A DNA stretch of 47,166 bases from Tubiluchus corallicola (Eukaryota; Priapulida; Priapulimorpha; Priapulimorphida; Tubiluchidae): contig JAQGDQ010001017.1 of NCBI GenBank assembly GCA_030141605.1, positions 5,001 to 52,166 of the forward strand. The letters run 5' to 3'. How positions within the stretch are numbered: the first letter of the stretch is position 1; every line of letters starts with the position of its first letter. The notes under the pieces are model-generated. The model had not been told where the DNA came from and ran no database searches. It saw only the letters and a list, made by a program, of their open reading frames with translations. Position numbers and translations under genes: made by a program. This document shows, one piece after another, positions 1 through 11,600 of this stretch.

Positions 1-493
1 TAATTATAAGCTTATGTATACAAAGTACATTGTACATAAGAAAATTTATAATGCGAAGAGAGCCAGCATATGTGTTAATCACGTACAACGTATGCGACTG
101 ACTGAATATTGGCAACTAATTACAACTAATATTATGAAAAAACTGAACTATGATAGTTAAAAACTACTGGAAATTAGTAAACTATGAAATATTGAGCTTA
201 TTTATAAAATTTACATAGTTAAGTATATAGTAAGATGACGAAGACAAAGTGATGACATTGCTGGATGGAAAAAATTAAGTACACATGTATAACAAATAAT
301 CAGTATTCCATGTGATAATTGATAGTGTAATTAAATTGAACATAATAGCATGAATTCCTGCCAATATTTAAAGCAATTAACATTAGTTAAATTAAGGTAA
401 ATTTATGGTATATAAATATCCTAATTTTAGTCAAATGCGTGTAATTTCATGTCTAATGCGTCTTGTTTCTTTTCCTTTTCGGAGTTTAGCACT
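1..493. other. AT-rich flank, nothing recognised
   Basis: I see no convincing coding exon, RNA gene or repeat here. The stretch is AT-rich and ends at the TTAA where a piggyBac-like MITE begins. Confidence 0.5.
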
Positions 494-497
494 TTAA

Positions 498-954
498 CCC
501 TTTCTTACCCGTTGTATCCCGTGGGATACGAGAATATTTTCTGCCTTTGAAATTAATAAAATTTTAAAACTGACAGTTATTTGATCTGTTAATAGTTATT
601 TTGATTTAAGCCAATGAAAATAGATTAAAATGGTGATAAAATGGCAAACTAGAAAATCTACATAGCACAAAAAACTGCACAAGGTACAGTACTTTAGAGA
701 CGACTTTGTACAGATCAGCATAGCATGCATACTAAATGTCTTAAATACTTTAAAAAATTATCAGCAGTTGCAAAATGAAGCACATTTTATGCTTCCATTG
801 AATCCCAATGTATCCCGTGGGATACAGGCTATATTTAGCACGTCGGGCACAGGTAGAAAAAAAATTATTATGTGTAAACAAGATGGACATACTGAACAAA
901 ATTACCAAGCCAAAAAAAATTTTCGTATTAAAAAATAATTTGGGACTGAAAGGG
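498..954. mobile_element. piggyBac-like MITE, copy 1
   Basis: The 457-bp element is bounded by TTAA at 494-497 and 955-958. Its ends are inverted: CCCTTTC on the left and GAAAGGG on the right. Both subterminal regions carry the near-palindrome GTATCCC-GT-GGGATAC (about 517 and 820). Related copies lie at 6218-6627, 8919-9374 and 37934-38427. TTAA duplication with CCC termini is typical of piggyBac-mobilised elements. There is no coding capacity. Its right-hand TTAA overlaps the stop codon of the glycosyltransferase gene. Confidence 0.8.
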
Positions 955-2040
955 TTAAACATTTATTATTTCTGCATCCCAGTTGAGTTTTTTCGGTTTT
1001 TTTGGAAACGTTGTGTATGTATCATTCCACGTATCGAGGAGTTTGCTCTTACACTTGCCAGCTCGTTCAGCTGATTTACGTACATGCACTCCTGGCTCAC
1101 GGAAGTTACAATTTAACGTTTCGTTTTTTCCGCAGATGTTCTCATAAAGTGTGTATATGTGATTTTCATTGAAGTAGCAGCCTGCGTATGCCTCCTGAAA
1201 TGTTAGTCTACGTTTTCCACGTGCAAATCTATTTAGCATCAGATTCTTTTCACCTGGAATGTACGGGCGAAATGAGGGATCCGTCAGTTTTTCAAATACC
1301 CACTGGAGAAATTTCGACCAAACGTGTGGCATAGGAGCTAAGCCCCATGGTCCGACAAGTGGGTTCAGGTAGGCTGTGTCATTGCATTTTGGACACAGCG
1401 GCTTTCTGATTTGAATGCGACCTCTGTCCAGTCTTCCGACAGTGTGTCCACTCATGAGTGTTACAGCACCCACTTCCGGGTCATCCTTGTAGAAGAGAAG
1501 GGCAGCTTTTAACCACCTGTAATAGAACCTAGATGGCGCTGTGTCATCTTCGAATATAATGCCATAGTGTCCTGGTTTTTTTGAAGGTATCCAACAAGTA
1601 AACCATTGCATATGAATCCCTTTATTGCGGTCATTAACTAGCACTTCCTTTTTACCATAAGGCCAGTCGAATGAGTTAGCAATAGAAACAGTTTCCTTTG
1701 ATATTTTCTCTTTCCTGTCAATACAGATCTTTAATTGCACTACATCACCGTCATATTCTGCATCAGTCAAAGCGTTTAGCAGTCTCGCCAATGACCAAGG
1801 TCTATTCATCGTCAATATGGCAATTTCCAGGAGGAATGGCTCGTCTTTTGTGGCGACACCTGTCGTGAATGTGGTCGATATTGAAGCTGTTGTGCTTGCG
1901 TGCTTTGAACATGGTTGTTTTGACCAATCATCAAACTTTTGACATTGGTCCACACACCTTGCGTAACGAATAATGGCACAGAACAGCGCATAGATGTAAA
2001 TACGACGAAAAATGCGTTTCTTAAGTCGACAAATTATCAT
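955..2040 (-). CDS. Single-exon type II membrane glycosyltransferase (GT-A fold, GT2/GT13-like)
   Basis: The 361-residue intact frame has no introns. A basic N-terminus (residues 4-12) precedes a hydrophobic stretch at about 14-26, as in a Golgi type II signal anchor. The start of the GT-A domain is the segment EIAILTMNRPWSLARLLNAL, about residues 72-91. An acidic metal-binding DxD-like motif, IFEDDTAPS, lies mid-protein. Cysteines and N-glycosylation sequons follow in the C-terminal half. The family resembles animal and plant GT2-like proteins and, more distantly, the GlcNAc-transferase I type; donor and acceptor cannot be told from sequence. The stop codon (TAA, 955-957) falls in the TTAA target site of the adjacent MITE, so the 3' UTR would be MITE sequence. 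The gene could be a retrocopy because it has one exon, but I see no poly(A) tract. Confidence 0.8.
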   Translation of the reverse strand: MIICRLKKRIFRRIYIYALFCAIIRYARCVDQCQKFDDWSKQPCSKHASTTASISTTFTTGVATKDEPFLLEIAILTMNRPWSLARLLNALTDAEYDGDVVQLKICIDRKEKISKETVSIANSFDWPYGKKEVLVNDRNKGIHMQWFTCWIPSKKPGHYGIIFEDDTAPSRFYYRWLKAALLFYKDDPEVGAVTLMSGHTVGRLDRGRIQIRKPLCPKCNDTAYLNPLVGPWGLAPMPHVWSKFLQWVFEKLTDPSFRPYIPGEKNLMLNRFARGKRRLTFQEAYAGCYFNENHIYTLYENICGKNETLNCNFREPGVHVRKSAERAGKCKSKLLDTWNDTYTTFPKKPKKLNWDAEIINV

Positions 2041-2072
2041 GGTGCCACTTTAAGGTGATCAACTGTTCAGAA

Positions 2073-2417
2073 CACTTAAAATGAAGCACAAAACTACAGC
2101 GCGCTACGCATACTTCACTTGTGACATTAAATAGAACAGTACACTTAAAATGAAGCACAAAACTACAGCGCGCTACGCATACTTCACTTGTGACATTAAA
2201 TAGAACTGTACACTTAAAATGAAGCACAAGAGTACAGCACGCTACGCATCGTTCACTTGTGACTTTAAATAGAAGGGTACACTTAAAATGAAGCATAAGA
2301 CTACAGCGCGCTACGCATCGTTCACTTGTGACTTTAAATAGAAGGGTACACTTAAAATGAAGCATAAGACTACAGCGCGCTACGCATCGTTCACTTGTGA
2401 CTTTAAATAGAAGGGTT
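2073..2417. repeat. 69-bp tandem repeat, five units
   Basis: Units begin with CACTTAAAATGAAGC at 2073, 2142, 2211, 2280 and 2349, an exact 69-bp period. As 69 is a multiple of three, a minus-strand frame stays open for 114 codons (2021-2365), but the product is simply the repeat read through. The array lies within 35 bp of the glycosyltransferase start codon, so it is that gene's promoter or 5' UTR region. Confidence 0.85.
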
Positions 2418-2419
2418 TG

Positions 2420-2822
2420 TCACGTCAGTTAAATAAGTCAATGACACAAACAGTGGGCCTGCGGCAGTGGTTACAGACTTCCAGGCCCTGCTATGTAATG
2501 CAGCTTGAAAAGGTCTGAGAAGGTCGCTTAGCTTGTTTGAAACTTCCGCAATGAAAAGCAGCAGGGGTCACAAAGTTCGTCCATGAAAGCATTAGTTTAA
2601 ACATAAGTCATCTGGTTAAGATTAAGCAGTTTTCAAAACAGATACATGAATTCTCACCGTGTAACTGTATGTACAAACAGAAGTGCAGAAAAAATAAAGT
2701 AATTTAAGTGCAAACAAACACAAATAGATATACATACATAACTACACATGCATACGTTTATATATGTAGATGTATACAGTATTTATATTTGTATACAGAT
2801 GTGACACAAAGTAAAGAGGACC
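2420..2822. other. Intergenic, no gene recognised
   Basis: No supported exon is seen. Around 2720-2805 there is low-complexity sequence built of TACATA/TATATG-like steps. Confidence 0.4.
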
Positions 2823-3134
2823 TGTTAAACTATGTTAAAACCGTTAGATTATGATCGATAATTATGTTGATGAATGCTGACATGAAGCCAGTTAAGGAGT
2901 GGTGTCACGTGAGTAAGTGATTCAGAATCGAGGTGTCGAAGCTCCGCGCACGATATATAAGCCGTGCGATGCGCCCAGCTCAGGGAATTGGAATTAGAGT
3001 GAGTCTAGGTGCCGGAGCAGAGAGGCTAGATCAGGGGGCTTGGCATTACTATCTGTTACATTTATTGTGTTTGATGTTCAATAAACGTGTAGTTTTATAA
3101 TCTGACTCTTCATAGTTTTGCCATCCTTAAAACA
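2823..3134 (+). mobile_element. LTR-like dispersed repeat, copy 1
   Basis: The segment begins TGTTAAAC and ends TTAAAACA, giving TG...CA ends. It holds a TATA-like GATATATAAG near 2952, then AATAAA near 3080, the order expected in an LTR promoter and polyadenylation region. A second copy in reverse orientation lies at 32490-32783. Similarity continues a few bases beyond both ends (GAGGACC on one side, CCAATAAT on the other), so the exact boundary is unsure. The purine-rich AAAGAGGACC next to TG would fit a polypurine tract. Confidence 0.55.
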
Positions 3135-3499
3135 CCAATAATTAACTTATACACAACTAATTATTTTTACTCACAATGAATAATATAACAAATAAATAAT
3201 GACAATAACTGTCTTGGAATGCGCGCCATCTTGCGCGGTGTTGTGTTTAATTCAATTTGGTTTTGTTAACTTGATGCATCTGAAAATTGCTCTTAGTGGT
3301 ATCTCACAATGACGAGTCCTTACCACTTCACCATGCGTGTCATTAGCGTTTTCTACGTGTAAAAATCTAAATTCCCTGCCGGAGCAGAATAGCTGTCCAG
3401 AACAAGAATTGCTCCCTGTCAAACACCTGAATGAACAAATCAGCGTGAGAAAGTTTCAGACGCCAATACAAAAGGGAACCTAATCGCATTAAAACGCTA
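3135..3499. other. Intergenic, no gene recognised
   Basis: I find no coding frame or known repeat family in this stretch. Confidence 0.4.
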
Positions 3500-3901
3500 T
3501 GTGAAAGTCATGTTTAAAGTTGTAGATCACTCACTTGTAGAACAAGAATAAAAAACATATAATCCATGTTTGCACTGCACAAACAGAAAAGTGTTTATTA
3601 AACTAAAGACGAAAGTAGCATGACTGCTGCGCTGAACACTGAGAATGAGAGAGTCCTGCACTGAACACTGAGAGTTAGAGAGTGACTAGAAAGTAAAACC
3701 AGACAGTATATATAGGTATAGGTAACCTATGCAGACTTGCACAGGCATCAAAAAACATTACTTTAAAATAGGGAGAGAACCAGTGAATATGCATTCACTG
3801 GACCATGCAATTATACTGGGGGTAAGTTAGCTGGTAGAATTTAACAGGATTAGTTCATAGATGGCAGCACCTAATTAAAATGTACAATTACAACTTCCAC
3901 A
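3500..3901 (-). mobile_element. Solo-LTR-like repeat, copy 1
   Basis: The 402-bp unit runs from TGTGAAAG to CTTCCACA. On the minus strand it shows a TATA-like CTATATATAC, then TTTAATAAAC as a polyadenylation signal, in the order of an LTR. Copies lie at 9423-9814 and, interrupted by the BEL/Pao element, at 39769-39837. No internal retrotransposon sequence adjoins it, hence solo LTR. A clear target duplication was not found for this copy. Confidence 0.6.
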
Positions 3902-3996
3902 AGCTTAGGATTCGTAATGTAATTTTGGACGCAATCAAAAATTTTACAATTAACAGCAATATTAAAAATCATCATTTCCACAAAGATACAATGACA

Positions 3997-4215
3997 ACAG
4001 TTTTAGCTGAGCCATTTTACCTGTGTCACTTTTTCCTATGCCATTTTTAGCTGAGCCATTTTACCTGTACCACTTTTTCCTATGCCATTTTTGGCACAGC
4101 CATTTTACCTGTACCACTTTTTCCTATGCCATTTTTAGCTGAGCCATTTTACCTGTACCACTTTTTCCTATGCCGTTTTTAAAGTGCCAATTTTTACTTG
4201 TACCATTTTTCCTAT
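3997..4215. repeat. 44-bp tandem repeat
   Basis: GAGCCATTTTACCTGT-type units recur at 4009, 4053, 4097 and 4141, a 44-bp period, with a decayed fifth unit. There is no coding potential. Confidence 0.8.
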
Positions 4216-4479
4216 GTCAGATCCACAAGCCATGTTTGTTTGTGCCATAGTTACTGAAACACAACTGAGTAATGAACAATTATCGGACTGCACAGATTAG
4301 AATCGCAGGACTGAAAGCAGGTGCTGGACTGGTGTGAAGCCCGCCCATGGTCAAGGACGTCCCTCTAATATGAGTCACTGAACCAGCAGAAGCATTTCGT
4401 CCTACCAGTGTTGATAATTTGTTCAGAAATTATTATAAAAGATCATAAACTAAGTTGAGATTTAAATATACAGAAATGA

Positions 4480-5385
4480 CTGAGACAGATAACTACTGTA
4501 ACGTTGCTTATTCAGATCAAACTAAATTAACAAGACAGATGACTACTGCAAAGCTGCTTATTCAGATCAAACTAACTTTACCAGACAGATGACTACTGCA
4601 AAGCTGCTTATTCAGATCAAACTAATTAACCAGACAGATGACTACTGTAACGTTGCTCATTTAGATCAAACTAAATTAACCAAACAGACGACTAATGTAA
4701 CTTTGCCTTTTCAGATTAAAGAAAATTACCCAGACAGACGACTACTGTAACGTTGTTCATTCAGATCAAACTAAATTAACCAGACAGATGGCTACTGCTA
4801 TGCTGCTAATTCAGATCAAAGTAAATTAACCAGACACGTGACTACTGCAACGCTGCTAATTCAGATCAAACTAAATTAACCAGACAGATGACTACTGCAA
4901 CGCTGCTTATTCAGATCAAAGTAAATTAACCAGACAGATGACTACTGCAACGCTGCTAATTTAGATTAAAGTAAATTAACCAGACAGATGACTACTGCAA
5001 AGTTGCTTTTTCAGATCAAAGTAAAATAACCAGACAGATGACTACTGCAACGCTGCTAATTCAGATCAAAGTAAATTAACCAGACAGACGACTACTGCAA
5101 AGCTGCTAATTCAGATCAAAGTAAATTAACCAGACAGATGACTACTGCAACGCTGCTTATTCAGATCAAAGTAAATTAACCAGACAGATGACTACTGCCA
5201 TGCTGCTAATTCAGATCAAAATAAAATAACCAGACAGATGACTACTGCAACGCTGCTAATTCAGATCAAAGTAAATTAACCAGACAGATGACTACTGTAA
5301 AGTTGCTTTTTCAGATCGAACTAAATTAACCAGATATATAACTACTGTGACGCTGCTCGTTCAGATCAAACAAAATTAACCAATA
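4480..5385. repeat. 50-bp satellite, about 18 units
   Basis: The unit reads roughly CAGACAGATGACTACTGCAA, then CGCTGCTAATTCAGATCAAA and GTAAATTAAC. The 50-bp period is regular through the middle of the array, and units at both edges are more diverged. A different array in this window (21510-21850) also has a 50-bp period but unrelated sequence. Confidence 0.85.
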
Positions 5386-5560
5386 AATAAAAATTCCATC
5401 ATTGTTTCGCGTATGCGCTGATTTCATAAACAATAGGGCTTCGAAAAGCATTAGAATTTTTATAACAATGACAATTGGAACAACAAACAATGCAATGTTC
5501 TGAATAAGCTAAACAAAGACAGCACAGCTGGTGATGAGCTTCAGCCTACTTTTCTGATTT

Positions 5561-5690
5561 ATGATGTGTGGTCATAAGTCGACAGAAATGCGAGTGACCA
5601 AGATGTTTCAACTGACCAAGTGCCTTAGCACGTTTGGTTTCTTGCTGTGCAATGTACAACTGCTAAGCATAAGAGCTGAAAGTTTAAAAG
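5561..5690 (+). CDS. Exon 1: start and signal peptide
   Basis: In-frame ATGs stand at 5561, 5564, 5588 and 5603, after an in-frame TGA just upstream. From 5603 the peptide starts MFQLTK, followed by a hydrophobic core ending near SIRA, a good secretory signal. The exon ends AAAG|GTAAAG in phase 1, which matches the phase-1 start of the TSP1 exon. I favour 5603 or 5588 for the signal peptide's shape. No promoter is evident upstream. This exon is inferred from phase and hydrophobicity rather than homology. Confidence 0.5.
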
Positions 5691-8600
5691 GTAAAGAAAT
5701 CAACACTTTCTTTGTTTGATCTACGTAAGCATTCAAACGTATTTTGTTTTACCTGTTATTACAGCTCAGCAAATGTTTTTTGGGATGGTAGAAATTTTCT
5801 GATATTAATGCTTGTAATAGTTTTTGATGCATTTTAGAATACTTTTCTTTCAAATAGTAGAATACTTTCAAAAACTGACGTGGCGTAATTACAAAATTTT
5901 TGAAAATACTAATACTGAAGTACAAATTTCGGCTGAATTTCCTTTTTTTCTTATTTCCCTCTCTTCACTGAATTTGCAAAGGTTCAACCAATTCTATCAC
6001 ATCATATTCCTGTGCTCAACATTTTGACTTAGGAAGTGTGAAAAATACAAGAAACTTTCTGTCTGTCATAGTCAATTTTAGTGCGCATACGTTCTCTTGA
6101 TCATTTACTGTTGAAGACAATGAAAATTTTTTCATACGGGCCATGCTAAGTTGGCCCAATCTAAGAGTGTGCTGCAAGTTAAAGCACGAGAAAACTCTCC
6201 ACTTAGATAAAGCTTAACCCTTTCAGTCCCATATTATTTTTTAGTAAGAATTACAACCGTTTGTTCCCAATGTATCCTGCGGGATACACAACATTCTTTG
6301 TCATGTGCAAAAAAAACAAAGTCCGACTTTTTAAAAACACAACAAAAGCAAAAAATGTGTTTCATTTTGCGACTGCTGATATTTTTTTAAAGTATTTAAG
6401 ACATTTAGTATGCATGCTATGCTGATCTGTACAAAGTCGTCTCTAAAGTACTGTACCTTGCGCAGTTTTTATGCTATGCTGATTTTCTAGTTTGCCATTT
6501 TATCACCATTTTTAGTCTATTGTTATTGGCTTAAATCAAAATAACTATTAACAGATTTTAAAATTTTATTAATTTTAAAGGCAGAAAATATTCCCGTATC
6601 CCACGGGATACAACCGGTAGGAAAGGGATAAAAAAATTTGCCTTGGAAAGTTATATCACTTACCTGAGGATATATCATATATCCCTTTTTGCAAACAGAA
6701 ACGCTGTACAAAACGTGTAAATTTAAACCTTGACCTTAGGCGCAGCCATTTTGATGGTAAGTCATTTAAAACAGGTTCAGATAACATTGAGTAAAGTTTT
6801 AAAAAATAATCAGAGCATTCGTAGCGCCCACGTTACTAACTCAATAAACGTTTAAATTACTGTATCTTGTCAATGAGATTAAAATGCGTTTTTGGTTAGT
6901 GAGTGGCGCACCCTGGAGGGTGAGTCAGCAACATTTTACCAATTGGCACGAACATTTTAAATTATTATTTCTAGTTACATAAGTCTTTCCAGCAGGTAAG
7001 CGAAATGCTAAGTAATATAGACTTGCAGGGAAAGTTTTTTGGGACATAATTTAACATTTTTCATTTCTTTCCCTGATTTACGTTTTACGTAGGTGACGTC
7101 ACGTAATGGCGTCGTCCGAACAGCATTGCGGGAGATTTAAAAAACACAAATAAAAAATCCTTCTAACACAAGCACCGTGTACGCTTAAAATTGCTATGAA
7201 GTAATTAATTTCAAAAAGCGATTTTTCTGAAACTTACTTCAGGTGCCCAATTTCTTGTCCTTCAAATATTGGCATTGGTTTGCAAATATTAGAAGTTAGG
7301 CAAATGCGTTCAGGCCGTAAAATGGTCAGGAAACTGTCATCAAAAAAGCGGAGTCACGCAAGATGTTGCCTCATGTAGCTATTGAGACTGGAAGATGGGC
7401 AAGGATAAAAAGAGAAGACAGGCTATGCTCCTGTCCTGGCTTAAACATTCAAACAGAAGAGCATGTTATCTGTTTTTGTCAACTTACGAATCACCTTCGT
7501 GAAGATAACACTGATCTGAGCTTCAGCGATTTGCATGAATTTTTCAATGGAAACCCAATGTCATATTGTGAATTTGTAAATAACTCTTTAGTGATTTTTG
7601 GAAGGTTATGATCGTGTTATTTGATCAAAAGTGTTTATCGTGAATTTGTAAATAACCCTTGAGCTGTTTTTGGACAGTAATGCAGTAATGATCATGCTAT
7701 GTGATCAAAAGTGTTTATCGTGAATTTGTAAATAACCCTTGAACTGTTTTTGGACAGTAATGATCATGTTATGTGATCAAAAGTGTTTAACGTGAATTTG
7801 TAAATAACCCTTGAACTGTTTTTGGACAGTAATGCAGTAATGATAGTGTTATGTGATCAAAAGTGTTTATCGTGAATTTGTAAATAACCCTTGAGCTATT
7901 TTTGGACAGTAATGCAGTAATGATCATGTTATATGATCAAAAGTTATTTTTTGTAGTGAACTATGGACTGAACCAAAATATCATGTTCGACTATCTCTTA
8001 CTCAGTCAATAAACACACACACACACACATATATATAAGCAATATACAAAATCTACTTTGTATCTTTTATTATATGTGGTTTAATTCTCTCATGTCTTTT
8101 TTGTTGTAGGCGATTCGACAGAAAACTGTACCTGGGGTGATTGGGGTAAGTGGAGTAAGTGCATTGATACATGCAGCTTTGGAATAAGAGAACGAGTACA
8201 AGTTACAATCTCCGGAGAAGAAGATGAGGCTTGTAACAGAACAGGAATTCAGGCATGGGCTTGCCCAAATAAGAAATGTAAGCATTTCTCTATGTTCTCA
8301 TTCAAGTGCTTTCCTATGTTACACCACGTTCAAACTAGCGGATTTCTCTCGGTCATTAAACTGGCAAGTGTGAACAACTTTGCGAGTTAGTGGAGACAAG
8401 TTATTGCAAACTCGCCCACAATTCCAGCGAGTTACTGCCTAATGCTAACGCCTCTGCGAGTTACTTAGTAAGTTTCTTGCAGTGAAAAAACTGTCTAGAG
8501 TGACCTGCTTTGCGAGTTACTATAGGCAAGTTATTGCAAAAACTCTCCGACATTGTAAACGAGTTACTGTCTAGTGTGAACGTCTATGCGAGTTACTTGG

Positions 8601-11600
8601 CAAGTTTCTTGCAGAGAATAGAGAACCGAGTGTCAGCTCGCGTTTACTATCAGAGAGTAACTCGTTTTGCTTTTGTCTGAACACGCTTGCGAGTTACTTG
8701 GCGAGCGCGCGGTTAGTCTACAGTCCCGTTTACACTAGTGAGAAAATACTCGACCTTCTTGTTCCTTTTTAGATCCAGACTTAATCTGAACAGTCTAAAT
8801 AGATTTTAATTCACATTCACGGTTAAAAATATCGAGTTTTAAAGTTTGTACATTAAATATGAGCAAGTCATTAATTCTATTCTAATTCGCAACTGCCTGA
8901 ATATTATTAACCTATTAACCCTTTCAGTCATAATTATTTTTAATAAGAAAAAAAATTTGGCTCGGTACTTTTGTTCAGTATGTCCATCTTGTTTACACAT
9001 AATAATTATTTTTTTCTACCTGTCCCCGCGTGCTAAATATAGCCTGTATCCCACGGGATAGATTGGGATTCAATGGAAGCATAAAATGTGCTTCATTTTG
9101 CAACTGCTGATGATTTTTTAAAGTATTTAAGACATTTAGTCTGCATGCTATGCTGATCTGTACAAAGTTGTCTCTAAAGTACTGCACCTTGTGCAGTTTT
9201 TTATGCCATGTAGATTTTCTAGTTTGCCATTTTATCACCATTTTTAGTCTATTGTTATTGACTTAAATCAAAATAACTATTAACAGATCAAATAACTGTC
9301 GGTTTTAAAATTTTATTAATTTTAAAGGCAGAAAATATTCTCGTATCCCACAGGATACAACGGGTATGAAAGGGTTAAATATTTTTAAATCAGCTAAATT
9401 TATAAATTGGTTTTACATATTCTGTGAAAGTCATGTTTAAAATTGTAGATCACCCACTTTGTAGAACAAGAGTAAAACAACTATACTACATATTTCCACA
9501 AAACAAAGTGTTTATTAGACTACATACACATATGTAGAATGACTGCTACACTGAACACTGAGAATAAGAGTGTCCTGCACTGAACACTGAGAGTTAGACA
9601 GTGACTAGAAGTAGCATCCAGTCAGTATATATAGGTATAGGTGATTATGCAAACTTGGCTTCACAAAAACCATTACTGTAAAATAGGGAGAGATCCAGTG
9701 AATATGCATTCACTGGACAGTACAATTATACTTGGGGTGAGTTTAGCTAGTAAAATGTAAAAGGATTAGTTCATAGATGGCAGCACCTAAAAATATACAA
9801 TTACAACTTTCACACATTCTATTATTTTTTATATTCTACGTTGGACCATAATCGAATATCAACTTTAAACTTTATTTGGTGATAATGTTTGTAAAAAGAG
9901 ATAAAAGAAAATAAACTTCTAGCAATTAATGGAATGTGAATTAAAATCTATTAAAAATATGGAGTTTTGAAGTTTGTATATTAAATATGAGCAAGTCATT
10001 AATTGCTAGCAGTTTTATTTTCTTTTATCTCTTTCTGCAACCATTGTCACCAAATGAAGTTTAAAGTTGATATACGATATGGTTCAACCGACAATATCAA
10101 AAAATTAGTAGAACGTGTAAAATTAATTTATAAATTTAGCTGATTTAAAAATATTTAATAGGTTAATAATACTCATGTAGTTGCGAATTAGAATAAACAC
10201 AGCAAAAAAAGTACTACACAGCATGAGATTAGTAAAAGACATATTTCATTCCACTGCCCAACACAAAAAACTGACCAAACCCGACTGCTCCTCTCCCCAT
10301 ATCGCCCTCCAGCGGCGAAATTAGTAACTAATTAGTAGACAATTTTAAACCTTAAAAAACTTAACAAAAACTAAGAACAAAAAAATCACAGCAAAATAAA
10401 AAATTGACAAAATTGGCAACCAATCAGGATGTGAATAGTTTTTGTAACGTAAATAGGATATACATTCATCTATTGGCCATGCTCTACTAACATTATCATT
10501 GTATGCGAGGCCCGACAGAACGTTTTTAATGACAAGCAGGCAAAATAAGCCCACCTTCAACCCTTACTTTTACTTTTAGTTTACCCTTTACGAATACCCT
10601 TTACTTTTTTACATCAAGCCAAAATATCGTTTTGACAATTTCTATTGCTTATAGTGCATAGAGCTAGCATGAGCAGCAACGCCGTTTTAACCTTACAAAA
10701 GTTAAATTCCCGGTATGACCGTTACGCGCAGCCATTTTAATGGTAAATCGTTCGACAACATTGCGCAAAATTTGAGAAATAATCAAAACATTCGTAGGAC
10801 ACTTCACTAAATAAGCAAAACTTTAAATTACTTTATATATCTTTTCAATAAGATTAAAAATACGTTTTTGGTGTACCAGTGGTGCACACTGGGCCGGTGA
10901 TATTTTACCTAGTGGTGCAAACATTTTAAATTACTAATAATTTTTGTAGTTAACGGAATCATTCAAACAGGTAAACATAATGCAAAGTAATACAGGAAAG
11001 TTTGCAAGGAAAGGTTTTTGAGACATACTTTAAAATTCCATTTTCTTCCCCTTAAAGTATTCAGCACTTTGACTTATACATATACAGTCATTTGCAAAAG
11101 TTTAAGACCAAGCTCGAGTTTTCGGGATTTTCATCATACTGTACCCTGATTGCATCAGATTCTTTGTTGATTGCATCATACTGCTAGTGGTCATACAGGC
11201 AGCCATCAAGTGCTGAAGACTTGCGAAGAGTTATCAAGGACGTTTGGGTTAAAGAAATTACTTCCGAGTACTGCCAAAACCTAATTTCCAGTATGCCTCT
11301 TAGAATGAAGGCTGTGATTGACAACTTCGGCGACCATACAAAGTACTAAAATGTTCAAGGACTGTGACTATTTTTGGATAAATACATACAAACTATTCTG
11401 TAGTATAATTTTCTAGAAGAATAAATGAATAATTTTTAGATGGAACCGTGTTAAACGATGGTTTTGTCAATTTTCATGAAAAAATCACTTTGGTCTTAAA
11501 CTTTTACAAATGACTGCATTACACGATTTGAGGAAAATGTGACAATAATTTTGAGGGGGTGGGGAGGCGAAAATGTTTGTAATGGTTTCGGGTTCGTTCA

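Larger units (their letters stand above)
8880..10196. repeat. Inverted repeat whose left arm is interrupted by two later insertions
   Basis: The right arm (about 9996-10196) is the reverse complement of 8880-9940 once the piggyBac-like MITE and the solo LTR are removed. Matching segments are TCTAATTCGCAACT...TTAACCTATT, AAATATTTTTAAATCAGC...TTTATAAATT, and GACCATAAT...AAAATAAA...TAGCAATTAATG. A direct repeat, GAGTTTTAAAGTTTGTA...GAGCAAGTCATTAAT, occurs at about 8835 and 9963. Confidence 0.65.
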
